Below, in pieces: positions 55,050 to 64,000 of a stretch of DNA of 64,000 nucleotides (positions are counted from its first letter, which is position 1; each line of letters begins with the position of its first letter). Location: the NCBI RefSeq assembly GCF_000720765.1, contig NZ_JODC01000007.1, forward strand, positions 1 through 64,000, read 5' to 3'. The translations under genes were made by a program, and so were the position numbers. The notes beneath the pieces were generated by a model that was given only the letters and a program-made list of their open reading frames with translations, did not search any database and was not told where the DNA came from. This DNA is from Streptomyces sp. NRRL S-646 (GTDB lineage: Bacteria; Actinomycetota; Actinomycetes; Streptomycetales; Streptomycetaceae).

Positions 55050-55577
55050 GTGATCAGAAACAGCGTTCCACTGCCCCCGACGGTCTACCCGGTCGCGAAG
55101 GGACGTGTGTGGGCCATGCTGGCCGGCTCCCTGGTCTTCGTCGCCCTGGGCATTGCTTTCCTGGTCGCCCACAGCACCTTGAAGATGACTGTGGCGGGGG
55201 CTGTGGCCGTGCCCTTCTTCGGGTTGTGCTCGGTGATCATCGTCCAGCGCCTGCTCCGCGACCGACCCGAGTTGGTGCTGGACGACGCGGGAGTGGACCA
55301 CGTGAGGCTGGGCCGGTTCGGCTGGGACGAGATAGCCGCCGTGCGGATACGCGAGCAGTGGGTGCGCAACACCTCGCAGTTGTTCATCGAGCTGGTGCTG
55401 CACGACCCGGACGCCTATCTGGCTCGGGCACCCAAGCTCGTCCGCAGCACCGCGTCCATGAACGCACGTCTCGGCTTCGGTCCGGCCAACATGGCCACGA
55501 ACACCTTGCCGGTGCCGCCTGGGGCGGTCCTGGACGCGATGCGGCGCCACTGCCCCGGACTCGCAGTACAGCACTGA
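55050..55577 (+). CDS. STM3941-like membrane protein
   Basis: 175 residues from a GTG at 55050. Two membrane helices (about residues 23-40 and 44-66) are followed by RPELVLDDAGVDHVRLGRFG, a WDEIAAVRI beta strand and a soluble C-terminal region with RNTSQLFIELVLHD. The layout matches the STM3941 family, whose function is unknown. It probably resembles PH-domain-like cytoplasmic sensors attached to the membrane. It is not linked to the neighbours; the olsA-like gene ends 101 bases beyond, on the other strand. Confidence 0.72.
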   Translation: MIRNSVPLPPTVYPVAKGRVWAMLAGSLVFVALGIAFLVAHSTLKMTVAGAVAVPFFGLCSVIIVQRLLRDRPELVLDDAGVDHVRLGRFGWDEIAAVRIREQWVRNTSQLFIELVLHDPDAYLARAPKLVRSTASMNARLGFGPANMATNTLPVPPGAVLDAMRRHCPGLAVQH

Positions 55578-55677
55578 ACGCGTCCGCAGGCGGTGGCCGA
55601 GATGGTCGACGGCGCGGGACGGAAAGGCCCGGTCGGTCACCGCGGCGCAACTGATCAACCCGTCAAAGAGACACGCG

Positions 55678-56487
55678 CTAGGCCACCAGCGCCGCGTGGA
55701 TCCAGTCCGCTTGAACCGTCGTCCCCGGCTGGGCGGCGCGGGCCAGTGAGCGGCGGTCCGGGTGGCTGCCGGGCGCGATGGCGTCCCGTACCTCGACCTC
55801 GGCCACCAGCCCCCGCGCCGACACCACCCGCCACACCGACGCCAGCAGCGAGTCCTCGCCGATGAAGGCGGGCGCCGTGCTGGCCGTACCCCCGGCGATC
55901 CGGTAGTGCAGACGTACCGGCTGTACGGGAACGCCCGCGTCGAGGGCGGCCTGGAAGACGGCGCGGCGGAAGGTGCCCTGGGCGCGTCCGCACCAGGTGC
56001 TGCCCTCGGGGAAGACCCCGACGGCCTGCCCTTCGCGCAGCGCGTCCGCGATGCGGGCGACGGTTTCCGGCAGGGCACGCAGCCGGTTGCGGTCGATGAA
56101 CAGGGCGCCGCCACGGGCCGCCAGGGGGCCGGCCACGGGCCAGTCCCGGATGTCGGACTTGGCGAGCATGCGGGCCGGGCGGACGGCGGCAAGCAGCGGG
56201 ATGTCCAGCCAGGAGATGTGGTTGGCGACCAGGAGCAGTCCCCCGGTGGGCGCGGTGGTGCCGGTGATACGGACCTGGACCCCTGCGGCCCGCACGATCC
56301 ACCGGCACCACCGCTTCACCAGCTCGGCGGGGATCCTCCCGCCGAGCGGCGACAGCACGACCCCGGCAAGCACCAGGGTCACGACTGCCGCCATCCGCAG
56401 CACGGCGCGCGGTACGGCCGTGGCGGACCCCGCCGCCTCTATGCACGCCCCCGGGGTGCAGGGCGCGCTGGGCTGCCAGACGCTCAT
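55678..56487 (-). CDS. 1-acyl-sn-glycerol-3-phosphate acyltransferase (OlsA-like)
   Basis: 269 residues. The ATG at 56487 overlaps the upstream stop as TGATG. A hydrophobic N-terminal helix (residues about 32-52) anchors it. VANHISWLDIPLLAAVRPAR is the NHxxxD catalytic motif, GGALFIDRNRLRALPETVAR is motif II, and VGVFPEGSTWCG is motif III (FPEGT-like). PlsC-type enzymes add a second acyl chain. Coupled to the OlsB-like gene it is most likely OlsA, the lyso-ornithine-lipid O-acyltransferase; phosphatidic-acid synthesis is the alternative. Confidence 0.86.
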   Translation of the reverse strand: MSVWQPSAPCTPGACIEAAGSATAVPRAVLRMAAVVTLVLAGVVLSPLGGRIPAELVKRWCRWIVRAAGVQVRITGTTAPTGGLLLVANHISWLDIPLLAAVRPARMLAKSDIRDWPVAGPLAARGGALFIDRNRLRALPETVARIADALREGQAVGVFPEGSTWCGRAQGTFRRAVFQAALDAGVPVQPVRLHYRIAGGTASTAPAFIGEDSLLASVWRVVSARGLVAEVEVRDAIAPGSHPDRRSLARAAQPGTTVQADWIHAALVA

Positions 56488-57260
56488 CAGGCGGGCACGA
56501 GGGAGAGGAAGTGCCGCAGATAGCGCGGGTTGACCCGGCGCATCGACAGCAGCACATACAGGTCGGCGACCCCGAAGTCCGGGTCGTGGGCGGGCTGCGC
56601 GCACACCCAGGCGCCGAGGCGGAGGTAGCCGCGCAGCAGGGCGGGCAGTTCGGCGGAGGCGGCGGCCGGCGTCGCGCCGTCCGGGACCCAGGGCAGCAGC
56701 GGCCGTACCCGGAACTCCTCCGGGGCCAGGTACTTGCCCCGCACCTTCTCCCAGGTGGCGGAGGCGAGCGCGCCGCCGTCGGCGAGCGGGATGGAGCAGC
56801 AGCCGGCCAGCCACTCGTGGCCGCGGTCCACCATGTAGCGGGCGATCCCGGCCCAGATGAGGCTGATGACGGCGCCGTCGCGGTGGTCGGGGTGGACGCA
56901 GGAGCGGCCGACCTCGACCAGGCCGGGGCGGATCGCGTCGAGCGCGGTCAGGTCGAACTCGCCCTCGGAGTACAGCCGTCCGGCGACCGCGGCGCGCTCC
57001 GGCGGCAGCAGCCGGTACGTGCCGACGACCTGGCCGGACACCTCCTCGCGCACCAGCAGATGGTCGCAGTACGCGTCGAAGGCGTCGATGTCGTAGCCCG
57101 GCTGCGGGGTGGCCAGCAGGGCCCCCATCTCGCCGGCGAAGACATCGTGCCGCAGCCGCTGCGCGGCACGCACGTCGGCCTCGTCGCGGGCGAGGGTGAC
57201 GGTGTAGCGGGTGGGTGCGGCGGGCTTCGGGGGACGGTCCAGGGTGGTGACGCCGGTCAT
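56487..57260 (-). CDS. Ornithine-lipid N-acyltransferase (OlsB-like, GNAT fold)
   Basis: 257 residues from the ATG at 57260, chosen for GGAGAG directly upstream; the open frame extends to 57317. ARDEADVRAAQRLRHDVFAG with YDIDAFDAYCDHLLVREEVS is the OlsB-type N-terminal pattern, and GTYRLLPPERAAVAG, VEVGRSCVHPDHRDGAVISL and MVDRGHEWLAGCCSIPLADG are the GNAT/acyl-ACP segments. OlsB transfers a 3-hydroxyacyl chain from ACP to ornithine. With the coupled OlsA-like gene this forms the complete two-gene route to ornithine lipid, a phosphate-free membrane lipid made under phosphate limitation. I saw no PHO box with confidence. Confidence 0.87.
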   Translation of the reverse strand: MTGVTTLDRPPKPAAPTRYTVTLARDEADVRAAQRLRHDVFAGEMGALLATPQPGYDIDAFDAYCDHLLVREEVSGQVVGTYRLLPPERAAVAGRLYSEGEFDLTALDAIRPGLVEVGRSCVHPDHRDGAVISLIWAGIARYMVDRGHEWLAGCCSIPLADGGALASATWEKVRGKYLAPEEFRVRPLLPWVPDGATPAAASAELPALLRGYLRLGAWVCAQPAHDPDFGVADLYVLLSMRRVNPRYLRHFLSLVPA

Positions 57261-57493
57261 GGCTCTCTCCAGGTCGACGGCCGGGGACGGCGGAGCGGGA
57301 GCAGACCGTTGGCGCATGATCTGCCGCCCCTGTTCTTCCGATGCCGGCTGACCTTCGCGTGACAGGCGCAGAGAGAGCGGGTGTGGGCTTGTTGAACGAC
57401 TCGCTCAGATGGGGCGCCGGGCGGTGCTGTTCACTTCGTGGCCACGCGGCGCTCGCAGAACTCCCCACCTTACAGACCGCACACGTGCGAGAC

Positions 57494-57521
57494 GGGGCCG
57501 GGGAGCACCACTCCCGGCCCC
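57494..57521 (-). terminator. Terminator after sdhCAB
   Basis: GGGGCCGGGGAG (from 57494) pairs with CTCCCGGCCCC (57511-57521) around a CACCA loop, with one bulged G, 32 bases after the sdhB stop on the minus strand. It lies in the only intergenic gap on that side and should end the sdh transcript. Confidence 0.65.
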
Positions 57522-57552
57522 GCCCGTCCGCACGTCCGGCGAACGTTCCTTG

Positions 57553-58298
57553 TTAGCGCTTCGCCGCCTTCCGCGCAGCCCGCAGCCACTCCTTGTTCAT
57601 GCTCGTGATGGACACCAACGGAATGCCCTTCGGGCAGGCAGTGGCGCACTCCCCGGTCAAGGTGCAGCCACCGAAGCCCTCTTCGTCCATCTGCGCCACC
57701 ATGTCCAGCACCCGCGTCTCGCGTTCGGGCGCGCCCTGCGGCAGCACGTTCAGGTGGTTGATCTTGGCGGAGGTGAACAGCATCGCCGCCCCGTTCGGGC
57801 AGGCCGCCACGCACGCCCCGCAGCCGATGCACTCGGCGTGCTCGAAGGCGAAGTCGGCGTCCGGCTTGGGTACGGGTGTGGCGTGGGCCTCGGGTGCCGA
57901 GCCGGTCGGGGCGGTGATGTAGCCGCCGGACTGGATGATCCGGTCGAACGCCGACCGGTCCACCACCAGGTCCTTGATCACCGGGAAGGCGGAGGCCCGC
58001 CACGGTTCGATGTCGATCGTGTCGCCGTCCTGGAAGGACCGCATGTGCAGCTGGCAGGTCGTGGTGCGCTCGGGCCCGTGCGCGTCGCCGTTGATGACGA
58101 GCGAACACGCACCGCAGATGCCCTCGCGGCAGTCGTGGTCGAAGGCGACCGGGTCCTCGCCCCTGAGGATGAGCTCCTCGTTGAGGGTGTCGAGCATCTC
58201 CAGGAACGACATGTCGGAGGAGATGCCGTCCACCTCGTACGTGGACATGGCGCCTTCGGCGTGGGCGTTCTGCTGCCGCCAGACGCGCAGGGTGAGCT

Positions 58299-58302
<4 letters not shown>
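57553..58302 (-). CDS. sdhB: Succinate dehydrogenase/fumarate reductase iron-sulfur subunit
   Basis: 249 residues; the ATG at 58302 overlaps the sdhA stop (ATGA). The first half is a 2Fe-2S ferredoxin domain: [20 protein letters not shown] and [18 protein letters not shown]. The second half has the 4Fe-4S and 3Fe-4S sites: [20 protein letters not shown] and [18 protein letters not shown]. It passes electrons from SdhA to the membrane subunit in the cytoplasmic membrane. The order C-A-B with a single membrane subunit marks the five-haem-type or menaquinone-linked (class B/E) complex of actinomycetes. It is the last gene; a hairpin follows. Confidence 0.95.
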
Positions 58303-60251
<1,949 letters not shown>

Positions 60252-60253
60252 GT

Positions 60254-60961
60254 TCAGTTCACCACTCCGGTCATGACGCCCACGGGTACGGCGATGAAGC
60301 CGGCCGTGAGCAGCAGTGCGAGGACGTTGGCGACGGTCTTGAGCGCGCGGTCGCGGCTGCGGCTGCCGACGCCGAGGGTCTGGGCTGCGCTCCAGAAGCC
60401 GTGCCGGATGTGCAGGCCGAGGGCGAGCATCGCGACGATGTAGATGACGTTGCCGTACCAGGTGGAGAAGGTGTCCACGACGTTCTGGTACGGGTGCCCC
60501 TCCTGGAAACCGCCCGAGTGCACGGTGCCGGTGGTCAGGTCGAGGATGTGCCACACGATGAACAGGCCGAGGATGATCCCGCCCCACCGCATGGTGCGCG
60601 TGGCGTAACTGGCCTTCGCCTTCTTGTGGACGTACTTGCTGGGCCGCGCCTTGATGTCGCGGCGGCTGAGCTGGTACGCCGAGACGGCGTGTGCGACGAC
60701 GGCGACGATCAGCACCACGCGGACCAGCCACAGCGTCCACTCGTAGTGCATGAACGGCTCGCCCACGGTGCGCAGCCAGTGCGCGTAGTGGTTGAACTCG
60801 CCGGCCCCGAAGAAGATCTTCAGATTGCCGATCACGTGGGCGACCAGGTACAGCAGCATGATCACGCCGCTGACGGCCATCACTGTCTTCTTGCCGACGG
60901 AGCTGTCCCACACGGTGCGCGCCATCGACGGCCGTCGGTCCGTCCGCGTTGCCAGAGCCAT
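60254..60961 (-). CDS. sdhC: Succinate dehydrogenase cytochrome b subunit
   Basis: 235 residues. [80 protein letters not shown] and [19 protein letters not shown] give five membrane helices, with haem-ligand His residues in HVIGNL, AHAV, WHIL and HIRHGF. It is the B558-type diheme membrane anchor that replaces the sdhC-sdhD pair and reduces menaquinone. It is first in the operon and divergent from a LysR gene. The gap carries a T-N-A dyad (61018-61028). Confidence 0.95.
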   Translation of the reverse strand: MALATRTDRRPSMARTVWDSSVGKKTVMAVSGVIMLLYLVAHVIGNLKIFFGAGEFNHYAHWLRTVGEPFMHYEWTLWLVRVVLIVAVVAHAVSAYQLSRRDIKARPSKYVHKKAKASYATRTMRWGGIILGLFIVWHILDLTTGTVHSGGFQEGHPYQNVVDTFSTWYGNVIYIVAMLALGLHIRHGFWSAAQTLGVGSRSRDRALKTVANVLALLLTAGFIAVPVGVMTGVVN

Positions 60962-61017
60962 GACTCAAGACGCTAGAGCCGAAGGTCCCGATCGGTCCAA
61001 GACATGGTCCGGCTTGA

Positions 61018-61028
61018 TTCCATAGGAA
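61018..61028. promoter_or_regulatory. Palindrome between sdhC and lysR
   Basis: TTCCATAGGAA (61018-61028) is a perfect 11-base palindrome of the T-N-A kind bound by LysR proteins. ATGG (61004-61007) and CCAT (61020-61023) give a second, wider dyad. It lies 18 bases before the LysR ATG and 57 bases before sdhC, so both promoters could be controlled. Confidence 0.55.
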
Positions 61029-61045
61029 GCAGCTATCGTACGAGG

Positions 61046-61933
61046 ATGCAGTTCCAGCAGCTCCAGTACTTCGTGGCGGTCGCCGAGACCCGGCACTTCA
61101 CCCGGGCCGCGGACCTGGTCCATGTCGCGCAGCCCTCCCTCTCCCAGCAGATCAAGGCCCTGGAGCGGGAACTCGGGGCCGATCTGTTCCTGCGGGCGCG
61201 CGGCAACATCACCCTCACCGACGCGGGCGAGGCGCTGCTGCCACTGGCCCGACGCATCCTGGCCGACGCGGACACCGCCCGGCACGAGGTGCAGGAACTG
61301 GTGCAGCTGCGCAGCGGCCGGGTCCGGCTGGGCGCGACCCCGAGCCTGTGCACGGGCCTGCTGCCCGACGTCCTGCGCTCCTTCCACGACCGCTATCCCG
61401 GCATCCGGCTGCTGATCGAGGAAGGCGGCTCCCACGATCTCGTACGGGAACTCGCCCGCGGCGCCCTCGACCTCGCCCTGGTCGTCCTGCCGCTGCCGAC
61501 GCCGTCCCCGGCGCTCACGACGGTGGAGCTGCTGCGCGAGGACCTGGTGGTGGTGTCGTCCCCCGAATCACCCGCGCCCGCCGGCCCGGGCCGGCGCACG
61601 GTGCGCATCGCCGATCTGGAGAGCGAACCCCTGGTGATGTTCCGGCACGGCTACGACCTGCGCGAACTGACCGTGGCCGCCTGTCGCGCCGAGGGCTTCG
61701 AGCCGGACTTCGCGGTGGAGGGCGGCGAGATGGACGCGGTACTGGGCTTCGTGCGCGCGGGTCTCGGCGTGGCCGTCGTCCCCCGCATGGTCGCGACACG
61801 CTCCGGGCGGGGCCTACGGGTCACTCCACTGGCCCGCCCAGGCCTCCACCGCACGATCGCCCTGGCCCACCGCAGCGATGTGGCTCCGCCGCGGGCGGCT
61901 CGGGAGCTGCAGCGGATGCTGTTGGAGCGGTGA
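61046..61933 (+). CDS. LysR-family regulator divergent from sdhCAB
   Basis: 295 residues from the ATG at 61046, preceded by GAGG close to the start and by TATCGT further upstream. The winged HTH is [20 protein letters not shown] and [20 protein letters not shown]. The inducer-binding domain follows ([60 protein letters not shown]). It likely regulates the divergent sdh operon and itself through the dyads at 61018-61028. The last 42 codons are repeated as a diverged copy 706 bases downstream (62508-62639), and its 3' end overlaps the antisense NTF2-like frame. Confidence 0.93.
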   Translation: MQFQQLQYFVAVAETRHFTRAADLVHVAQPSLSQQIKALERELGADLFLRARGNITLTDAGEALLPLARRILADADTARHEVQELVQLRSGRVRLGATPSLCTGLLPDVLRSFHDRYPGIRLLIEEGGSHDLVRELARGALDLALVVLPLPTPSPALTTVELLREDLVVVSSPESPAPAGPGRRTVRIADLESEPLVMFRHGYDLRELTVAACRAEGFEPDFAVEGGEMDAVLGFVRAGLGVAVVPRMVATRSGRGLRVTPLARPGLHRTIALAHRSDVAPPRAARELQRMLLER

Positions 61934-61937
61934 GCGG
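61804..61937 (+). repeat. Direct repeat, copy A (intact lysR 3' end)
   Basis: Bases 61804-61937 correspond to 62510-62643 with no insertion or deletion (constant offset of 706) and 21 mismatches over the coding part, about 83% identity. It holds the last 42 codons of lysR and the stop. The NTF2-like segment lies between the two copies. Confidence 0.85.
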
Positions 61938-62401
61938 GCGTACCGCCGGCCGTATGGCCATACGTCCCTCCTTCGGCATCTCGTCCTGGGCGGTTCTGCC
62001 ACGGTTTCCTTGTCGGAAGTGGGTAGCCCGGGCGGCACCGGCGTGCCCTGGTGGTAGTACATGCGCCAGCCCGTCTCCTCGTCCCGTTTGCGCCACAGGG
62101 AGCTGCGCCGGGCCCGTCGGCCCTCGAAGACCGTCTCGAACGTGAGGTGCACCAGGCCTGGGGCGAGCAGGACCCCCGTGATCTCCGACGGCTCGTAGCG
62201 CGGGCCGTCCACGGCGCTCCCCGGCTTGTCCGGCAGCCCGGCGATCGTCTCCTCGTAGGTGTACCGCCGGCCCGAGGCACCGACCTCCACGAACTCGGGG
62301 TCGATCAGGCGGGCGCCCTCGGCTGAGGAGCGGACGGCGGGATCCATCAGGCTCAGTTCACCCGCGATGGCCTGGTTCACTGCGTCGGTTTCATCGTTCA
62401 C
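61814..62401 (-). CDS. NTF2-like (DUF4440-type) protein, reading through into lysR
   Basis: 195 codons from a GTG at 62401. The N-terminal 130 residues form a cystatin-like NTF2 domain: VNDETDAVNQAIAGELSLMD, PEFVEVGASGRRYTYEETIA, GVLLAPGLVHLTFETVFEGR and RKRDEETGWRMYYHQGTPVP. Such proteins end near that point, but here no stop appears. The frame continues about 60 codons past 62010 and 120 bases into the antisense of the lysR gene, to a stop at 61814. The extension (after GLPTSDKETV) has no family resemblance. Either the native stop was lost when this segment was joined to the lysR 3' end, or a base is wrong. Function unknown. It is flanked on both sides by copies of the lysR 3' end. Confidence 0.7.
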   Translation of the reverse strand: MNDETDAVNQAIAGELSLMDPAVRSSAEGARLIDPEFVEVGASGRRYTYEETIAGLPDKPGSAVDGPRYEPSEITGVLLAPGLVHLTFETVFEGRRARRSSLWRKRDEETGWRMYYHQGTPVPPGLPTSDKETVAEPPRTRCRRRDVWPYGRRYARSPLQQHPLQLPSRPRRSHIAAVGQGDRAVEAWAGQWSDP

Positions 62402-62507
62402 CCACGCATCCTCGCGCCCGAACCCGGCGCATCCGCAACCGGGTTGCGCGGCCGCCGGGCTACAGGTGAGCGCGGCCCGCACCGTCTTCGCCGTTGAAGG
62501 CGGGTAG

Positions 62508-62639
62508 AGCGGGCGGGGGCTGCGGGTCACTCCGCCGGCGCGATCCGGTCTGCATCGGACGATCGCCCTGGCGCACCGCAGTGACACGGCTCCGCCGCGG
62601 GCGGCACGGGAGTTGCAGCGGATGCTGCTGGAGCGCTGA
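62508..62639 (+). pseudogene. Second, diverged copy of a LysR C-terminus
   Basis: The plus strand reads [40 protein letters not shown] and LER, then TGA at 62637-62639; the codon before it (62505-62507) is TAG. It matches the C-terminal residues of the intact lysR product at 38 of 41 aligned positions. Of 21 base differences, most are synonymous (three amino-acid changes: L to P, P to S, V to T). This pattern shows that the copy diverged under selection as a gene before it was truncated, so it is not a fresh local duplication. It cannot be expressed by itself. Confidence 0.85.
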
Positions 62640-62681
62640 GCGGTCTTAGCATGGGGTTCTCTCACACGGGGGTGGGCGGGG

Positions 62682-63914
62682 ATGAAACGGCGGATCGTTG
62701 CGGTGGGCGCGGCACTGCTGGTGCTGGTGGGGTGCGCGGGGAACACCGCGTCCGGCGGACCGAACAGCCCGGCGGCCCCGTCTCCGTCCGGCGGCTCCGG
62801 GCCGACGGCGGAGACGAGCTCGACGTCCGTCTCCGGCCCGTGGCGCGCGTGGACGGCGTCCCTCTCCAGCCAGGAGGCCCACGGCAGTTGCGGCGCGACG
62901 GCGCACCAGGTGGTGTGCGCGACCAACTCCGGCGGATTCGTGGGGCGTTCGCGGGCCGACGGTCGTATCACCTGGACCGTGCCCGCGGGCGACCACGGCA
63001 AGAGCGCCGGACTGGTCGTCGACGCGGCCGACGAACGGGCCGTGACCGGGGTAGCGGGTGTGCTCCGCGCGGCGAACCTGCGGACGGGTGCGCAGGCGTG
63101 GACCCATCGACTGCCCACCGGCCGCACCTACTTCGCCATCGGCGCTGCGGAGGGAGTCGTCTACGCTCTCGAAGCGGCAGATCCCTTCACCCACACCCCC
63201 GTCCTCGACGCCGTTCGCGCGTCCGACGGCACACCCCTCTGGCACCGGACCGTGGCCTGGAGCACGGGCGAATCCCTGGCCGCCTTCCGGGGCCGCGTCT
63301 ACACGGCCGACGGCACCCGGGTCACCGCCCGCGACGCCCGCACCGGCGACACCCTGGCGACCAGCCCCACGGGCGTCGAGTGCCCGCACCTCGTCACCGG
63401 CGGCCACTATCTGGTCTGCACCGGCAGTCCGTTGTCCGCCGGGGACACCTTCGCGCGCATGCGGCGCCTGGATCCGGCGACGCTTCGGCCGCTGCCGACC
63501 CCGAGGAACACGGCCGACAAGCCCGTCCACGGGGTGATCTCCGACGACGGGGTCCTGGTGCTGTACGAGGCCGGCGCCGAGGACACGAGCGCGGGCAACT
63601 GGTTCGCGTACGACCTCGAGAACGACCGCAAACTGTGGAGCACGTACGCCACCGAGGCGGACGCCACCGTGGCCGACGGCCGGTTCGTGACCTTCACCCC
63701 CGTCAACGACCGCACCACGCGGGGCCGCGTGATCACGATCGACCTGCACGCCGGTCCGCAAGGGACCGGAACCGCCGCACCCCGCATGTCCCCGGCGTAC
63801 TCGCAGACCAGGGACGGCGAACACCCCGTGCTCGTCGTGCCGGGCGGGGACACGGGCCACGTCGTCGTCATGGCCCGTACCCACGGTTCCCTGCGGTCGC
63901 TGCCGCTGCCCTAG
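62682..63914 (+). CDS. Lipoprotein with PQQ-type beta-propeller
   Basis: 410 residues from the ATG at 62682. MKRRIVAVGAALLVLVGCAG is a lipoprotein signal with lipobox LVGC, followed by a Ser/Pro/Gly-rich linker. Blades of a PQQ-like propeller follow: GGFVGRSRADGRITWTVPAG, VLRAANLRTGAQAWTHRLPT, VLDAVRASDGTPLWHRTVAW and WFAYDLENDRKLWSTYATEA, each with the A-x-D-x-x-T-G-x-x-x-W type motif. It should sit on the outer face of the membrane and bind a ligand or act as a scaffold; no catalytic residue is visible. It is convergent with the gene cut by the right edge. Confidence 0.88.
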   Translation: MKRRIVAVGAALLVLVGCAGNTASGGPNSPAAPSPSGGSGPTAETSSTSVSGPWRAWTASLSSQEAHGSCGATAHQVVCATNSGGFVGRSRADGRITWTVPAGDHGKSAGLVVDAADERAVTGVAGVLRAANLRTGAQAWTHRLPTGRTYFAIGAAEGVVYALEAADPFTHTPVLDAVRASDGTPLWHRTVAWSTGESLAAFRGRVYTADGTRVTARDARTGDTLATSPTGVECPHLVTGGHYLVCTGSPLSAGDTFARMRRLDPATLRPLPTPRNTADKPVHGVISDDGVLVLYEAGAEDTSAGNWFAYDLENDRKLWSTYATEADATVADGRFVTFTPVNDRTTRGRVITIDLHAGPQGTGTAAPRMSPAYSQTRDGEHPVLVVPGGDTGHVVVMARTHGSLRSLPLP

Positions 63915-63927
63915 GACCGGGCGGGGC

Positions 63928-64000
63928 TCAGCCCGTCGCGTCCACCAGCGCCAGCTCGTGCAGCCGGTCCGGTGGGCCCGGGCGGGCGTAGTACCAGCCC
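63928..64000 (-). CDS. C-terminal end of an unidentified protein, perhaps EAL-type
   Basis: On the minus strand the window ends inside a gene whose last codons read GWYYARPGPPDRLHELALVD and stop at 63928. The GWYYARPxPP pattern resembles the C-terminus of EAL-domain phosphodiesterases (GY/W-x-x-A/G-R-P-x-P), but 24 codons are too few for assignment. Partial: start outside the window. Confidence 0.45.
   Translation of the reverse strand, partial: GWYYARPGPPDRLHELALVDATG

Overview
The window comes from a high-GC actinomycete, almost certainly a Streptomyces. Codon third positions are nearly all G or C, GTG and TTG starts are common, several promoters look leaderless, and Tat-type twin-arginine signals precede secreted glycoside hydrolases. 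The gene set (egtABCD, a GH11 xylanase with a CE4 esterase, a menaquinone-type sdhCAB, a Zur-type L32 paralogue, large LuxR and STAND regulators) also fits. It reads as chromosomal accessory DNA. I see no rRNA, tRNA, CRISPR array, transposase or prophage core. The species cannot be named from the sequence alone.

Layout. 0.3-9.3 kb: flavin-type oxidase, secreted intradiol dioxygenase, large ATPase-LuxR regulator, a frameshifted CDP-glycerol transferase remnant, then divergent Old Yellow Enzyme and prpE. 9.7-15 kb: two secreted glycoside hydrolases (GH29 fucosidase, GH43-like with an arabinose-binding module) enclosing a gene graveyard. Pieces of an intradiol dioxygenase, dnaK, grpE, a secreted protease and arsM are joined there within a few bases of each other. 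15-19 kb: amidase, an NfeD-like/flotillin pair, a lone PemK/MazF-like toxin. 19-25 kb: DHA2 exporter with divergent TetR and a four-site operator array, PAP2 phosphatase, a regulator-membrane protein pair divergent from a cupin. 25-32 kb: PARG-type hydrolase, the tightly overlapping ergothioneine operon egtABCD with a strong terminator, then a translationally coupled xylanase-deacetylase pair. 32-40.5 kb: TSUP permease, AraC regulator, NIT-domain sensor kinase, dodecin, a repeat-rich non-coding stretch, HAD phosphatase, epoxide hydrolase divergent from a CGNR regulator, and a second alpha/beta hydrolase.

40.6-64 kb: a membrane-anchored NB-ARC-TPR protein, a small secreted protein, a thioredoxin-like ferredoxin, and a zinc-starvation module (candidate Zur operator, cysteine-free L32, CobW GTPase). 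Then come a frameshifted membrane protein, a luciferase-like oxidoreductase, a zinc alcohol dehydrogenase, an XRE regulator, an FMN reductase, a frameshifted short UvrA, a P-loop kinase, a truncated alanyl-tRNA synthetase-like gene with an Ala-rich upstream mini-ORF, an MBL hydrolase, the olsBA-type ornithine-lipid pair, sdhCAB with a divergent LysR gene, an NTF2-like gene flanked by a duplicated LysR 3' end, and a beta-propeller lipoprotein. The edge cuts a gene that may encode an EAL-type protein.

How it works together: three complete functional modules are clear (ergothioneine synthesis, xylan degradation, succinate dehydrogenase), plus two likely ones (zinc starvation, ornithine lipid). 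Four apparently frameshifted genes (4.9, 12.7, 45.5 and 51.6 kb) mean that either this locus is decaying or the assembly carries single-base errors. The most unusual signals are the graveyard, the duplicated LysR tail around the NTF2-like gene, and the short AlaRS homologue with its mini-ORF.
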